Assembly (NCBI GenBank): GCA_946187475.1
Contig: CAMHRJ010000134.1
Span: 1-6,399 of the forward strand
Length of the DNA stretch: 6,399 nt
Reading direction: 5' to 3'
Source: an uncultured Clostridia bacterium
Lineage (GTDB): Bacteria; Bacillota; Clostridia; Oscillospirales; Oscillospiraceae
Shown here: positions 1-5,463 of the stretch, one piece after another
Numbering within the stretch: the first letter of the stretch is position 1
How the letters are laid out: each line of letters begins with the position of its first letter
Program-made: the position numbers and the translations under genes
The notes under the pieces: generated by a model
What the model saw: the letters and a program-made list of their open reading frames with translations, nothing else
Databases searched by the model: none
Told to the model about the DNA's origin: nothing

Positions 1-500
1 TAATATGCTCCGATGGGGAGGCTCTCGTCGTCCTCACCTTTTTCGATGGCCCGGATGACCACGTCGTAGCCGAAGCTCTCGTTCACCTGCACGCGGGCCC
101 GGTCGCCCACCCGCTTGCCGAGGACGGCTTTGCCCAGAGGCGATTCCTTGCTGATCAGGTCCCGCAGGGGGTCCTGCCGCAAGGTGGTCACCAGGGTGAT
201 GGTCTGCTCCTCCTGATCGTCCTCGATCCAGAGGGTGACTTTGTCAAAGAGGGCTGCGCCCTCGCCTTCCCCGGCGGTGATGACTCTGGCGGTCTTGATC
301 ATCCGCTCCAGATAGCGGATGCGGCTTTCGTTGCGGTTTTTCTCCTGCTTGGCGGCCTTGTATTCAAAATTCTCGCTCAGGTCGCCGAAGCCCCGGGCGA
401 TCTGCACCTGCTCGATGAGCTTGGGGCGCAGCTTGTGGACGCGCTCGTCCAGCTCGGCCTGCATTTTATCGATGTCCACCTGTGTCAATTCGTCGTACAT
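1..500 (-). CDS. greA: GreA/GreB-family transcription elongation factor (stop just outside window)
   Basis: Gre factors enter the secondary channel of RNA polymerase and stimulate cleavage of backtracked RNA, rescuing stalled complexes. Translating from the ATG at 498-500 gives 166 residues. The N-terminal coiled coil (about residues 8-75) has the diagnostic motif GDLSENFEY at 39-47, including the tip acids D40 and E43 that position catalytic magnesium. The C-terminal FKBP-like domain shows SPLGKAVLGKRVGD. The last visible bases read TA, so a stop codon probably lies at the window edge; the length is close to the usual ~158. The start follows AAGGAG with a 7-base spacer. It lies one base after the methyltransferase stop (TGA-C-ATG), so the two are probably co-translated. 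The tail after IRAIEKG is acidic and ends LPIGAY, which suggests an accessory Gre paralogue rather than the housekeeping copy (inference). Family assignment is firm; greA versus another Gre subtype is not. Confidence 0.9.
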   Translation of the reverse strand, partial: MYDELTQVDIDKMQAELDERVHKLRPKLIEQVQIARGFGDLSENFEYKAAKQEKNRNESRIRYLERMIKTARVITAGEGEGAALFDKVTLWIEDDQEEQTITLVTTLRQDPLRDLISKESPLGKAVLGKRVGDRARVQVNESFGYDVVIRAIEKGEDDESLPIGAY

Positions 501-501
501 G

Positions 502-1431
502 TCATTTCTCCTTCCCCGGCCGGGAGTTGCGCTCCCAGAAGACGCCGTCGGCATAGCCCTGGATGGTGACGTCAGACTCCGCCATCTCCAGCCGCTGTTC
601 CGCCCAGAGGCAGTATTGGGCCTCCCGCTCCACGCCGATGTAGTGCCGGCCCAGCTTTTTCGCCGTGACGCTGGTGGAGCCGGAGCCCAGGAAGGGGTCC
701 AGCACCAGATCGCCGGGGTCGGAGCTGGCCAGCAGCAGCTTTGCCAGAAGCTTTTCCGGCTTCTGGGTGGGATGGGCGGTGTTCTCCGCCATGGACCAGA
801 AGGGCACGGTGATGTCGTCCCAGAAGTTGGAGGGACAGGTATCCCGGAAGGCGCCCTCGGCGGTCTCCTGCCAGTCCTTGGGCACGCCGTCCACCCGGTA
901 GGGCGCGATGACCCGCCGGCGCTGGCGCACCGCGTCCAGATGGAAGACGTAGTCCTCCCCTGCCGTGGCAAACCAGATGTCCTCCATGCCGTTTTTCCAG
1001 TTGGCAGCGGCGCCACGGCCCTTTTCCCGCTGCCAGGTGATGCGGTTGCGCACCGTGAAAAACTCCGGCAGGACGCTGCCGATGACGAGACTGCTCTCCC
1101 AGTCGCAGCAGACGTAAACGGAGGCGTCGGGTTTTAAAAGGGGCTGAACCAGAGAGAGCCATCTGCGGGTAAAATCCGCGTAGGCCTCGGCGTCGGTTTT
1201 GGAGAACCGCCGTCCGTTGTAGTACTTCGTGCGGTTGTAGGGCGGGTCCGCGATCAGCAGGTCCACGCTGCCCTTGGGCAGCAGCGGCAGCACGTCAAAG
1301 GCGTCCCCGAGGATGGTCTTGTCCCGGACGTCCGGCAGCGATGCCGGAGCCGTGACCGAGATGCACCGCGCCAGATAAGCCGCCCCCGCCTCCAGCGGGG
1401 TGTCCAGGGTCTTGTTCCGTCCGCCCTTCAT
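502..1431 (-). CDS. Beta-class site-specific DNA methyltransferase (probable N6-adenine)
   Basis: Transfers a methyl group from S-adenosylmethionine to a base in a specific DNA site. The 309-residue product shows the order typical of beta-class enzymes: catalytic motif IV DPPY at 62-65, a central stretch (about 80-215) likely to hold target recognition, HPTQKPEKLL at 220-229, the SAM-binding motif DPFLGSGST at 245-253, and YIGVERE at 264-270. DPPY favours N6-adenine; N4-cytosine is less likely. The start at 1429-1431 was chosen because AAGGAGG sits six bases upstream and homology-like sequence begins near there; an open frame runs upstream to 1587 but passes through repeat DNA. A candidate promoter lies at 1463-1491. 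No endonuclease gene is beside it, so it looks like an orphan enzyme as far as the window shows. It is followed one base later by the Gre factor. The recognition site cannot be read from the sequence. Confidence 0.93.
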   Translation of the reverse strand: MKGGRNKTLDTPLEAGAAYLARCISVTAPASLPDVRDKTILGDAFDVLPLLPKGSVDLLIADPPYNRTKYYNGRRFSKTDAEAYADFTRRWLSLVQPLLKPDASVYVCCDWESSLVIGSVLPEFFTVRNRITWQREKGRGAAANWKNGMEDIWFATAGEDYVFHLDAVRQRRRVIAPYRVDGVPKDWQETAEGAFRDTCPSNFWDDITVPFWSMAENTAHPTQKPEKLLAKLLLASSDPGDLVLDPFLGSGSTSVTAKKLGRHYIGVEREAQYCLWAEQRLEMAESDVTIQGYADGVFWERNSRPGKEK

Positions 1432-1437
1432 AAGCGT

Positions 1438-1444
1438 CCTCCTT
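1438..1444 (-). promoter_or_regulatory. Ribosome binding site fixing the methyltransferase start
   Basis: AAGGAGG on the minus strand, six bases before ATG 1429-1431. It decides the start against the longer open frame that reaches 1587. Confidence 0.85.
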
Positions 1445-1462
1445 TTCGGCCGATTCGGCTCT

Positions 1463-1491
1463 ACTTTAGCACAAATCGAAGGGGAAGGCAA
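1463..1491 (-). promoter_or_regulatory. Candidate sigma-A promoter for methyltransferase-gre
   Basis: On the minus strand, TTGCCT (1486-1491) is followed by a 17-base spacer and TAAAGT (1463-1468), with a TG one base before the -10 (extended -10 form). Each hexamer matches the consensus at four of six positions. The predicted RNA start is about 20-25 bases before the methyltransferase start codon. This would let the methyltransferase-gre pair be expressed independently of the phage operon. It is a sequence match only. Confidence 0.45.
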
Positions 1492-1552
1492 ATGACAGTG
1501 TGGAGTTTCAAATTGGAATTTAGCGTTGAGATGGTTGATGCTCCGCACCCAC

Positions 1553-1607
1553 TTGGCTCCCCCTCCGGGGGAGCTGTCATGCCGCAAGGCGGCATGACTG
1601 AGAGGGC
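1553..1607 (+). repeat. Left arm of the palindromic element, two hairpins
   Basis: Hairpin 1 pairs 1556-1563 (GCTCCCCC) with 1567-1574 around a three-base loop. Hairpin 2 pairs 1577-1585 (TCATGCCGC) with 1589-1597 around AAG. The tail ACTGAGAGGGC follows. The arm is similar to the reversed right arm at 1652-1707. Confidence 0.8.
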
Positions 1608-1651
1608 AGACTACGAATGCAGAAAACTCAGTGCGTCATGAAGGGCAACAA

Positions 1652-1707
1652 GCCCTCTCAGTCACGGCTAGTTCCCGCCGTGCCAGCTCTCCCGGAGGGA
1701 GAGCCAT
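1652..1707 (-). repeat. Right arm of the palindromic element, inverted copy
   Basis: Read on the minus strand it repeats the left arm with differences. Hairpin 1 pairs 1697-1704 with 1686-1693 (GCTCTCCC/GGGAGAGC). Hairpin 2 pairs 1677-1682 with 1663-1668 (CACGGC/GCCGTG) around an eight-base loop. At least three base pairs differ from the left arm at both partners, so pairing is kept. Confidence 0.8.
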
Positions 1708-1750
1708 GTCAGATCGAGCAGTTTTCCAACATCCCGATAAACTCCCAATT

Positions 1751-2185
1751 TCACCAACTGTTGAACCCAGCCAGGAAGGGGTCGATGCCCTTGGTCTCAG
1801 CGCCGGAGTCGGCCACACCCTGGACCGGCGCCCGGCGGGCAGCCTCGGCGTTCTGGCGATAGACGCGGTTTTCCTCCCGCAGGCGGTCCAGCTCTGCCTG
1901 GGTCTCCCGCTGGGCATAGGCGCGATAGGCCTCCGGCAGGGGTGTCCCCTCGTCCACGGCGGCCCGGGTCACGTCATCGGGCAGAGGCTTGCCCCGGAGC
2001 TCCGGGTACTCCCGCAAAAGCTCCGCCACCTCGGCGGCGTAGTCCCGGGCGGCAGGCGCCTCCGGCAGAGGTTCCGAGGTCGGCTCCGCGGTCGGTTCCG
2101 GTGCCTCCTGCTGAGGCTGCTGAGCCTCCTGCTCCGGCTCCAGGTCTTCCACGGTGGGGATCAGGGTATCAAACATTTCGTCCAT
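1751..2185 (-). CDS. Putative phage scaffold-like protein (acidic, coiled coil)
   Basis: The 144-residue product has a low-complexity Glu/Pro/Gln-rich first third (about 12-46), a helical middle (about 47-90) and a likely coiled coil around residues 92-115 (ETQAELDRLREENRVYRQNA). It ends in GIDPFLAGFNSW. An acidic, helical protein of this size immediately after a portal gene fits a capsid scaffold, which guides coat assembly and is later removed; this is inference from position and composition, not a recognised domain. The start at 2183-2185 has GGGAGG six bases upstream, and the portal stop TAA directly precedes that site, so coupling is likely. An alternative ATG is at codon 4. The next gene in phages of this layout is normally the major capsid protein, but here a repeat element starts at the stop codon. 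Confidence 0.6.
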   Translation of the reverse strand: MDEMFDTLIPTVEDLEPEQEAQQPQQEAPEPTAEPTSEPLPEAPAARDYAAEVAELLREYPELRGKPLPDDVTRAAVDEGTPLPEAYRAYAQRETQAELDRLREENRVYRQNAEAARRAPVQGVADSGAETKGIDPFLAGFNSW

Positions 2186-2197
2186 GTATTTCCTCCC

Positions 2198-4027
2198 TTA
2201 CAGGCGCAGCAGGGCGTTCTGGGCCGTGCGGGGCAGAGAATCAAACCGCTGCTGCAGGTTTTGGGGCAGCTTCTGCACCCGCTTGAGGGCGTCCAGCTCC
2301 GCGCCCATGGTGTGGGCGCTGGGCTCCGGCTGGGCTTCCTCGGCGGGCTGCTCGCGCATGCGCTCCTTCAGGGCCTGGATCAGCTCCGCCTTCTTGGGCA
2401 CCAGCTTCTCCGGGATGCGCTCCAGATAGGAGATCACATCCAGGGTGCCCTCCCGACGGAGGTTGTCCAGGGTCTGGACCATGGCGATCTCGCTGAAATA
2501 AGTGGTGGCGCCCACGTCGGTCTTCACGTTCAGGTAGAGGTGCTTAAACTGCGCGAAGTCAAAGTCCTCTGCCGTCCGGCGGGTGACCAGCTCCGTGACG
2601 ATGCGGCCCGTGACCGGGTCCAGCTGAGGTGCGCCGGTCTCGTCCAGCACCGGTTCCTCGAACTCCCGGTCCCGCACCAGCGGGCGCTTTCCGTAGTAGG
2701 TGCCCATCATGTCCAGCAAAATGGCGCCCACGTCCTCCACCCACTGGTAGAGCAGGGCCCGGGTATTTTCCATAGGCACCTCGGCGTTACTCTGCAGCAC
2801 CATCAGCGCGGAGGTGTTGTCGGGCTTGGCGGCGCCCATCTGCACGTCCGTGGCGCCCAGGCACTCCTTGGTATAATCCATGGCCTTGTCGATGGCGTAG
2901 AGGATCTGGGCCGACATGTCCGCCGGCTGGAGATTCGCCGCCACCTGGCCGATGCTCTGGCCGGGCTGCATGCCCCGGACGCCGATGGCCTGGCCAATCT
3001 CGTTGTCCCACTGGCCGATGAGCTCCTGGTTGTAGACGGTTTTGGGGAAGCCCATGAGCTGCAGGTGGCGCATAACCATGGCGAACATGGAGTTGATGAA
3101 GATCTGGTTGGGGATGATTCCGGTCACCAGGGCTCTGCCATGGTACTGGTTTTTCTGACGCTCCCAGTTGCCCCAGGCGATGGGATAGCGGCTGAGGCCC
3201 GTGTCCACGTCGGCATAGATCACCGCCGTGCGAGTGGCCTTGGTGACGTGGACGGTGGTCTCGAAGCTGCCGTCGGAGTTCCTGCGGCGCTTTTTCTCAT
3301 AGAGATACACGAACAGGCACTTGCCGTTTTCCGCGCCCTGGAGCTCGTGACGGCCGCCGCTGGCCACCTGACCGTCGGTCTCGCTGTCCGGGCGAATCTC
3401 GGAAAACTCGCCTTTCTCCCCAAAGCGCTTCTGCTCCTCTTTCAGTCTGCCCACGGTGTCCCGGCCGATGACCAGGATGTAGGGCTGTTTTTCCACATCC
3501 GGGGTGTTGGGGTTTCCAAACATGACGTTGATGCCGTCCACCAGCTCCATCTGGATCTCGCCCCGGTAGGCCCCGAAGGCGCCACCGTAGGGCATGGCGT
3601 CCGGGTCCCAGAAGAAGTGGGCGCAGTAGTCGCCGGTCTGGGCGCCGTCGAAGAGGGCCTCGCGGATGCGGTAGTCCATCTTGAACTTGGAAAAGAGATT
3701 TTCCACCTCCGCCGTGGCGTACTCGCTGGCGTCGGTGCCGGGCTCCGCCAGATTCGTGCCGTCGTAGTAGCTCAGAGGCTCATAGCGCACGGCGATGGCG
3801 CTGGCGGTCAGGGACGCGACGAAGAGGCTCGTCACGCGCTTGATGATGTTGAACACCGGCTTGGGCAGGGCCGCCATGGCCCGGGTCTGGGGCAGATTGC
3901 GCCACTGGTTGCCGCAGAAAAACTCGATGTTCGTGTTCACGGTGTTGTACTGGCTGGGGCTGAGGCCGCTGTTGTAGGCTCTCCCCTGCTCATAGAGCTG
4001 CCAGGCGCGGGTCACATGGTCTGCCAT
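2198..4027 (-). CDS. Phage portal protein, P22-like
   Basis: Portal proteins form a twelve-subunit ring at one capsid vertex, through which DNA is packaged and ejected and to which terminase and tail attach. The 609-residue product is of usual size for the P22-type portal family. Supporting stretches are IEFFCGNQWRNLP near 34-46, KPVFNIIKRVTSLFVASLTAS at about 56-76, the aromatic stretch YCAHFFWDPD near 134-143, YPIAWGNWERQKNQYHGRAL near 281-300, and the long helical segment 304-325. The C-terminal part (about 545-609) is helical and charged, as expected for a stem/barrel extension. I chose ATG 4025-4027 because AGGAGG lies six bases upstream; an in-frame ATG ten codons earlier would overlap the previous gene and lacks a site. 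The preceding 68-residue gene stops one base before. No terminase gene is next to it, which is unusual. Assignment rests on recalled family features, not on a search. Confidence 0.8.
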   Translation of the reverse strand: MADHVTRAWQLYEQGRAYNSGLSPSQYNTVNTNIEFFCGNQWRNLPQTRAMAALPKPVFNIIKRVTSLFVASLTASAIAVRYEPLSYYDGTNLAEPGTDASEYATAEVENLFSKFKMDYRIREALFDGAQTGDYCAHFFWDPDAMPYGGAFGAYRGEIQMELVDGINVMFGNPNTPDVEKQPYILVIGRDTVGRLKEEQKRFGEKGEFSEIRPDSETDGQVASGGRHELQGAENGKCLFVYLYEKKRRRNSDGSFETTVHVTKATRTAVIYADVDTGLSRYPIAWGNWERQKNQYHGRALVTGIIPNQIFINSMFAMVMRHLQLMGFPKTVYNQELIGQWDNEIGQAIGVRGMQPGQSIGQVAANLQPADMSAQILYAIDKAMDYTKECLGATDVQMGAAKPDNTSALMVLQSNAEVPMENTRALLYQWVEDVGAILLDMMGTYYGKRPLVRDREFEEPVLDETGAPQLDPVTGRIVTELVTRRTAEDFDFAQFKHLYLNVKTDVGATTYFSEIAMVQTLDNLRREGTLDVISYLERIPEKLVPKKAELIQALKERMREQPAEEAQPEPSAHTMGAELDALKRVQKLPQNLQQRFDSLPRTAQNALLRL

Positions 4028-4028
4028 A

Positions 4029-4235
4029 TCATTCCTCCTCCGCCGGGGCGTCGCCATAGGCGATCTCCGGGCTGTAGTGCATCAGGGTGCGAAAGGCCTC
4101 CTGCTCCTGCAAGAGGGTAGGCTTCGGCGCTTCGGCGGGCGGTTTCGGTCTGCGCCGGCTGCCGAGCATCGCGCCAAGCAGCACCAGAAGCCCCGCAAAC
4201 AGCGCCCCCAGCATCCCGCATAAAAAGGCTGTCAT
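4029..4235 (-). CDS. Small single-span membrane protein, phage-encoded, unknown role
   Basis: The 68-residue product has one hydrophobic helix at about residues 3-24 (FLCGMLGALFAGLLVLLGAM), then basic residues SRRRPK (26-31), a Pro/Ala linker, and a short acidic end with LLQEQEAFRTLMHYSPEIAYG at 41-61. The positive cluster after the helix predicts that the C-terminal part faces the cytoplasm. The start at 4233-4235 is set by AAGGAGG six bases upstream; the open frame continues upstream to 4382 only because it reads through the heptamer repeats. It ends one base before the portal start, so it is coupled to it. I do not recognise the family. Possible roles include a holin-like or virion-associated membrane peptide, but nothing in the sequence decides this. 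Confidence 0.7.
   Translation of the reverse strand: MTAFLCGMLGALFAGLLVLLGAMLGSRRRPKPPAEAPKPTLLQEQEAFRTLMHYSPEIAYGDAPAEEE
4034..4039 (-). promoter_or_regulatory. Ribosome binding site fixing the portal start
   Basis: AGGAGG inside the end of the preceding small gene, six bases before ATG 4025-4027. It favours this start over the in-frame ATG at 4055-4057. Confidence 0.8.
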
Positions 4236-4241
4236 AAGGTT

Positions 4242-4248
4242 CCTCCTT
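4242..4248 (-). promoter_or_regulatory. Ribosome binding site at the edge of the heptamer array
   Basis: AAGGAGG six bases before ATG 4233-4235. Only two bases separate it from the first heptamer unit at 4251, so the repeat makes up the leader just upstream of this site. Confidence 0.8.
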
Positions 4249-4250
4249 TT

Positions 4251-4320
4251 GAAGAGTGAAGAGTGAAGAGTGAAGAGTGAAGTGTGGAGTGTGGAGTGTG
4301 GAGTGTGGAGTGTGGAGTTG
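4251..4320 (+). repeat. Tandem heptamer array, 10 units
   Basis: Units in order on the plus strand: four GAAGAGT, one GAAGTGT, four GGAGTGT, one GGAGTTG. The blockwise change suggests expansion of two unit types by slippage. Confidence 0.95.
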
Positions 4321-4326
4321 AAAGGA

Positions 4327-4341
4327 ATCGCCTGCGGCGAT
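4327..4341. repeat. Hairpin 1 of the heptamer element
   Basis: ATCGCC (4327-4332) pairs perfectly with GGCGAT (4336-4341) around a TGC loop. No T-run follows on either strand, so it is not an obvious terminator. Confidence 0.75.
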
Positions 4342-4365
4342 GCTTCAAAAAGCGCAATTTCATTC

Positions 4366-4380
4366 GTTTGCGAAGCAAAC
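4366..4380. repeat. Hairpin 2 of the heptamer element
   Basis: GTTTGC (4366-4371) pairs perfectly with GCAAAC (4375-4380) around a GAA loop. Confidence 0.75.
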
Positions 4381-4386
4381 ACTTTT

Positions 4387-4414
4387 AAACTCCTAACTCC
4401 TCACTCCTAACTCC
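4387..4414 (-). repeat. Inverted heptamer array, 4 units
   Basis: On the plus strand the units are AAACTCC, TAACTCC, TCACTCC, TAACTCC. Read on the minus strand they have the same GGAGT core and seven-base period as the array at 4251-4320, in inverted orientation. Confidence 0.85.
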
Positions 4415-4421
4415 AAACTGC

Positions 4422-5243
4422 TTAAAGCTTCCCGTACATCACCAGCGACTGGATGTAGCTTCTGGCCTGCTGGGACGTGAGGCCCAGGGCCTTGAGCTGC
4501 GTCTCGTCGGGGATGACGCCCGCCTTCAGCAGCAGGGCAGCAGCGTCCGCCTGCTGCTTGGTCTCCTGCTTCTGATTGTCGCGCTTCTGCTTCTCCAGGG
4601 TAGCGGCAGCGGCCCGCTGTTCCTTTTCCAGGGCGTCCACGCGGTCCTGCTGATATTTTTGCACCGCGAAGGTGAGCTGACCCTCGTTGAGGGTGCCGGT
4701 GACGTTGGCGCGGCTGAGCTCATAGTTTTTCCGCCACTGCTCCAGTGCCAGGTCCTGCTGTTCCTGCCTGTCCTGAAATTCCGCGTCCCACTGCTCCAGC
4801 TTGATGAGCTGGCTCAGATAGCTCTGGCCCACCTCCAGCAGGGCGTCCGCCTTCTGAAACTCACCCTGGGCGCGCAGCTGGGCAATCTGGCGGGCAGTGT
4901 CGGCAGCAAGCTGGCTCTGTGCGCTGCGGATGCGGGCGCGGTTTTGCAATGCGGCGGCCTGAATGGCCTGATATTGGGCCGCGCCGATGCCGCCCCGGTC
5001 GCCCCGGGCAGCGGCATAGAGGGCAGCATTGTCCATGGCCCGGGCGGCCTCCGCCTCGCTCTGGTTCTGCTCCAGCCGGGCTGTCTGGGCGCTGTCTGCC
5101 AGGTTCTGCTCCAGGGCCGCCGTCTGGGTCGCGGTGGTTTGGTCGATCTGCTGCTGCTTTTGTTCCGTGGCCGCGGTCTTCCACGCGCCCAGCAGACCGC
5201 GCATGGTCTGGGCCGCGGTCTGAACGCCGGTTTTAACCGACAT
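4422..5243 (-). CDS. Gln/Ala-rich coiled-coil protein, possible phage internal virion (ejection) protein
   Basis: The 273-residue product is dominated by Gln, Ala, Glu and Lys and is almost entirely helical. Probable coiled coils lie at about 25-78, 92-135, 145-178 and 195-235. A Gly-rich break ARGDRGGIGAAQY at 79-91 separates the first two. The pattern of a small N-terminal segment, long Ala/Gln helices and a GxGxxQ break recalls podovirus internal virion proteins that are ejected with the DNA, and the nearby P22-type portal is consistent with this; the function remains inference. There is no signal peptide or membrane span. The start at 5241-5243 follows a GGAGGGAG site about eight bases upstream and overlaps the previous gene by 11 bases. 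A chaperone-like or tail-associated coiled-coil protein is the main alternative. Confidence 0.6.
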   Translation of the reverse strand: MSVKTGVQTAAQTMRGLLGAWKTAATEQKQQQIDQTTATQTAALEQNLADSAQTARLEQNQSEAEAARAMDNAALYAAARGDRGGIGAAQYQAIQAAALQNRARIRSAQSQLAADTARQIAQLRAQGEFQKADALLEVGQSYLSQLIKLEQWDAEFQDRQEQQDLALEQWRKNYELSRANVTGTLNEGQLTFAVQKYQQDRVDALEKEQRAAAATLEKQKRDNQKQETKQQADAAALLLKAGVIPDETQLKALGLTSQQARSYIQSLVMYGKL

Positions 5244-5463
5244 GCTGCATCACTCCCTCCAGGTCTTCAATGCGGTGGTTGGCCACCTTCATCTGCTCCT
5301 CCAGCACGGGCAGACGCCGGGCGAAGTTGTTGTGCTCCGCCACCTTGTTTTCCAGCTGCTGGAGGCGGTAGTTCACCAGCTTGGAGCTGACGACAATGCC
5401 GCCCAAGGAGCCCGCCAGGGTGCCCAGCAGACTCAGCAGCGCAACGAGAATCGTGCTATCCAT
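5233..5463 (-). CDS. Small membrane-anchored coiled-coil protein, holin-accessory type
   Basis: The 76-residue product has one hydrophobic segment at about 4-27 (TILVALLSLLGTLAGSLGGIVV) followed by a charged helix with LEQ/heptad character, including AEHNNFARRLPVLEEQMKV at about 40-58 and NHRIEDLE after it. The HNNFARR-PVLEEQ-KV-NHRI pattern is common in small proteins of Firmicutes phage lysis cassettes (the SPP1 gp24 / XhlA-like type, from memory). It probably works with the adjacent holin, as co-holin or antiholin. The start at 5461-5463 is fixed by AAGGAGG seven bases upstream; a longer in-frame reading to 5685 is the holin gene in another frame. Its start overlaps the holin stop by one base (TGATG). 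Confidence 0.75.
   Translation of the reverse strand: MDSTILVALLSLLGTLAGSLGGIVVSSKLVNYRLQQLENKVAEHNNFARRLPVLEEQMKVANHRIEDLEGVMQHVG

Larger units (their letters stand above)
1509..1752. repeat. Long imperfect palindromic repeat element (MITE/REP-like)
   Basis: The intergenic stretch forms an imperfect inverted repeat centred near 1630. The outer ends match: CAAATTGGAATTTAGCG at 1509-1525 against GAAATTGGGAGTTTATCG on the minus strand of 1735-1752. The inner ends match exactly: TGACTGAGAGGGC at 1595-1607 and its complement at 1652-1664. Each arm carries two GC-rich hairpins. There is no open reading frame resembling a transposase, so if mobile it would be non-autonomous. One end abuts the stop codon (1751-1753) of the scaffold candidate and the other ends about 20 bases upstream of the methyltransferase promoter. 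The hairpins are not followed by a U-run, so a classical intrinsic terminator is not evident, although the structures could slow polymerase leaving the phage operon. The resemblance to hairpin repeats dispersed in Oscillospiraceae genomes is from memory and was not checked. Confidence 0.7.
4251..4414. repeat. Heptamer-hairpin-heptamer repeat element
   Basis: A composite element fills the gap between the coiled-coil gene and the 68-residue gene. It consists of ten heptamers (4251-4320), a centre with two perfect hairpins (4327-4341 and 4366-4380), and four heptamers in the opposite orientation (4387-4414). In the operon transcript the GGAGT cores of one array can pair with the ACTCC cores of the other, enclosing the two hairpins. 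There is no gene within it. It looks like a dispersed non-coding repeat or MITE rather than phage sequence (inference). Its ends lie two bases from the downstream ribosome site and about eight bases from the upstream stop codon. Confidence 0.75.

Noticed and set aside
319..1137. A plus-strand open frame of 272 codons over gre and the methyltransferase
   Set aside because: The methyltransferase and Gre motifs are on the minus strand; this frame is a low-stop shadow with no recognisable protein features.
1432..1587. N-terminal extension of the methyltransferase by 52 residues
   Set aside because: It would encode the promoter region and one arm of the palindromic repeat, and has no ribosome site; ATG 1429-1431 has an ideal one.
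1553..1707. Classical intrinsic terminator after the scaffold gene
   Set aside because: The hairpins are GC-rich, but no run of T follows any stem on the minus strand. A weak or Rho-assisted effect stays possible.
1617..1862. Short plus-strand open frame through the repeat and the scaffold end
   Set aside because: It is composed of repeat sequence plus the antisense of the scaffold gene and has no supported start.
1631..4120. An 829-codon open frame on the plus strand, antisense to the portal and scaffold genes
   Set aside because: It mirrors the codon pattern of the GC-rich minus-strand genes, has a His/Gly/Leu/Val-rich composition without domains, begins inside the repeat and lacks a proper ribosome site. 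The portal on the other strand is convincing.
4251..4320. CRISPR array
   Set aside because: The units are seven bases long and contiguous without spacers, so it is a simple tandem repeat.
4236..4382. N-terminal extension of the 68-residue membrane protein through the heptamers
   Set aside because: The extra residues are a Thr/Leu/His/Ser-rich translation of the tandem repeat; a strong ribosome site lies before the internal ATG.
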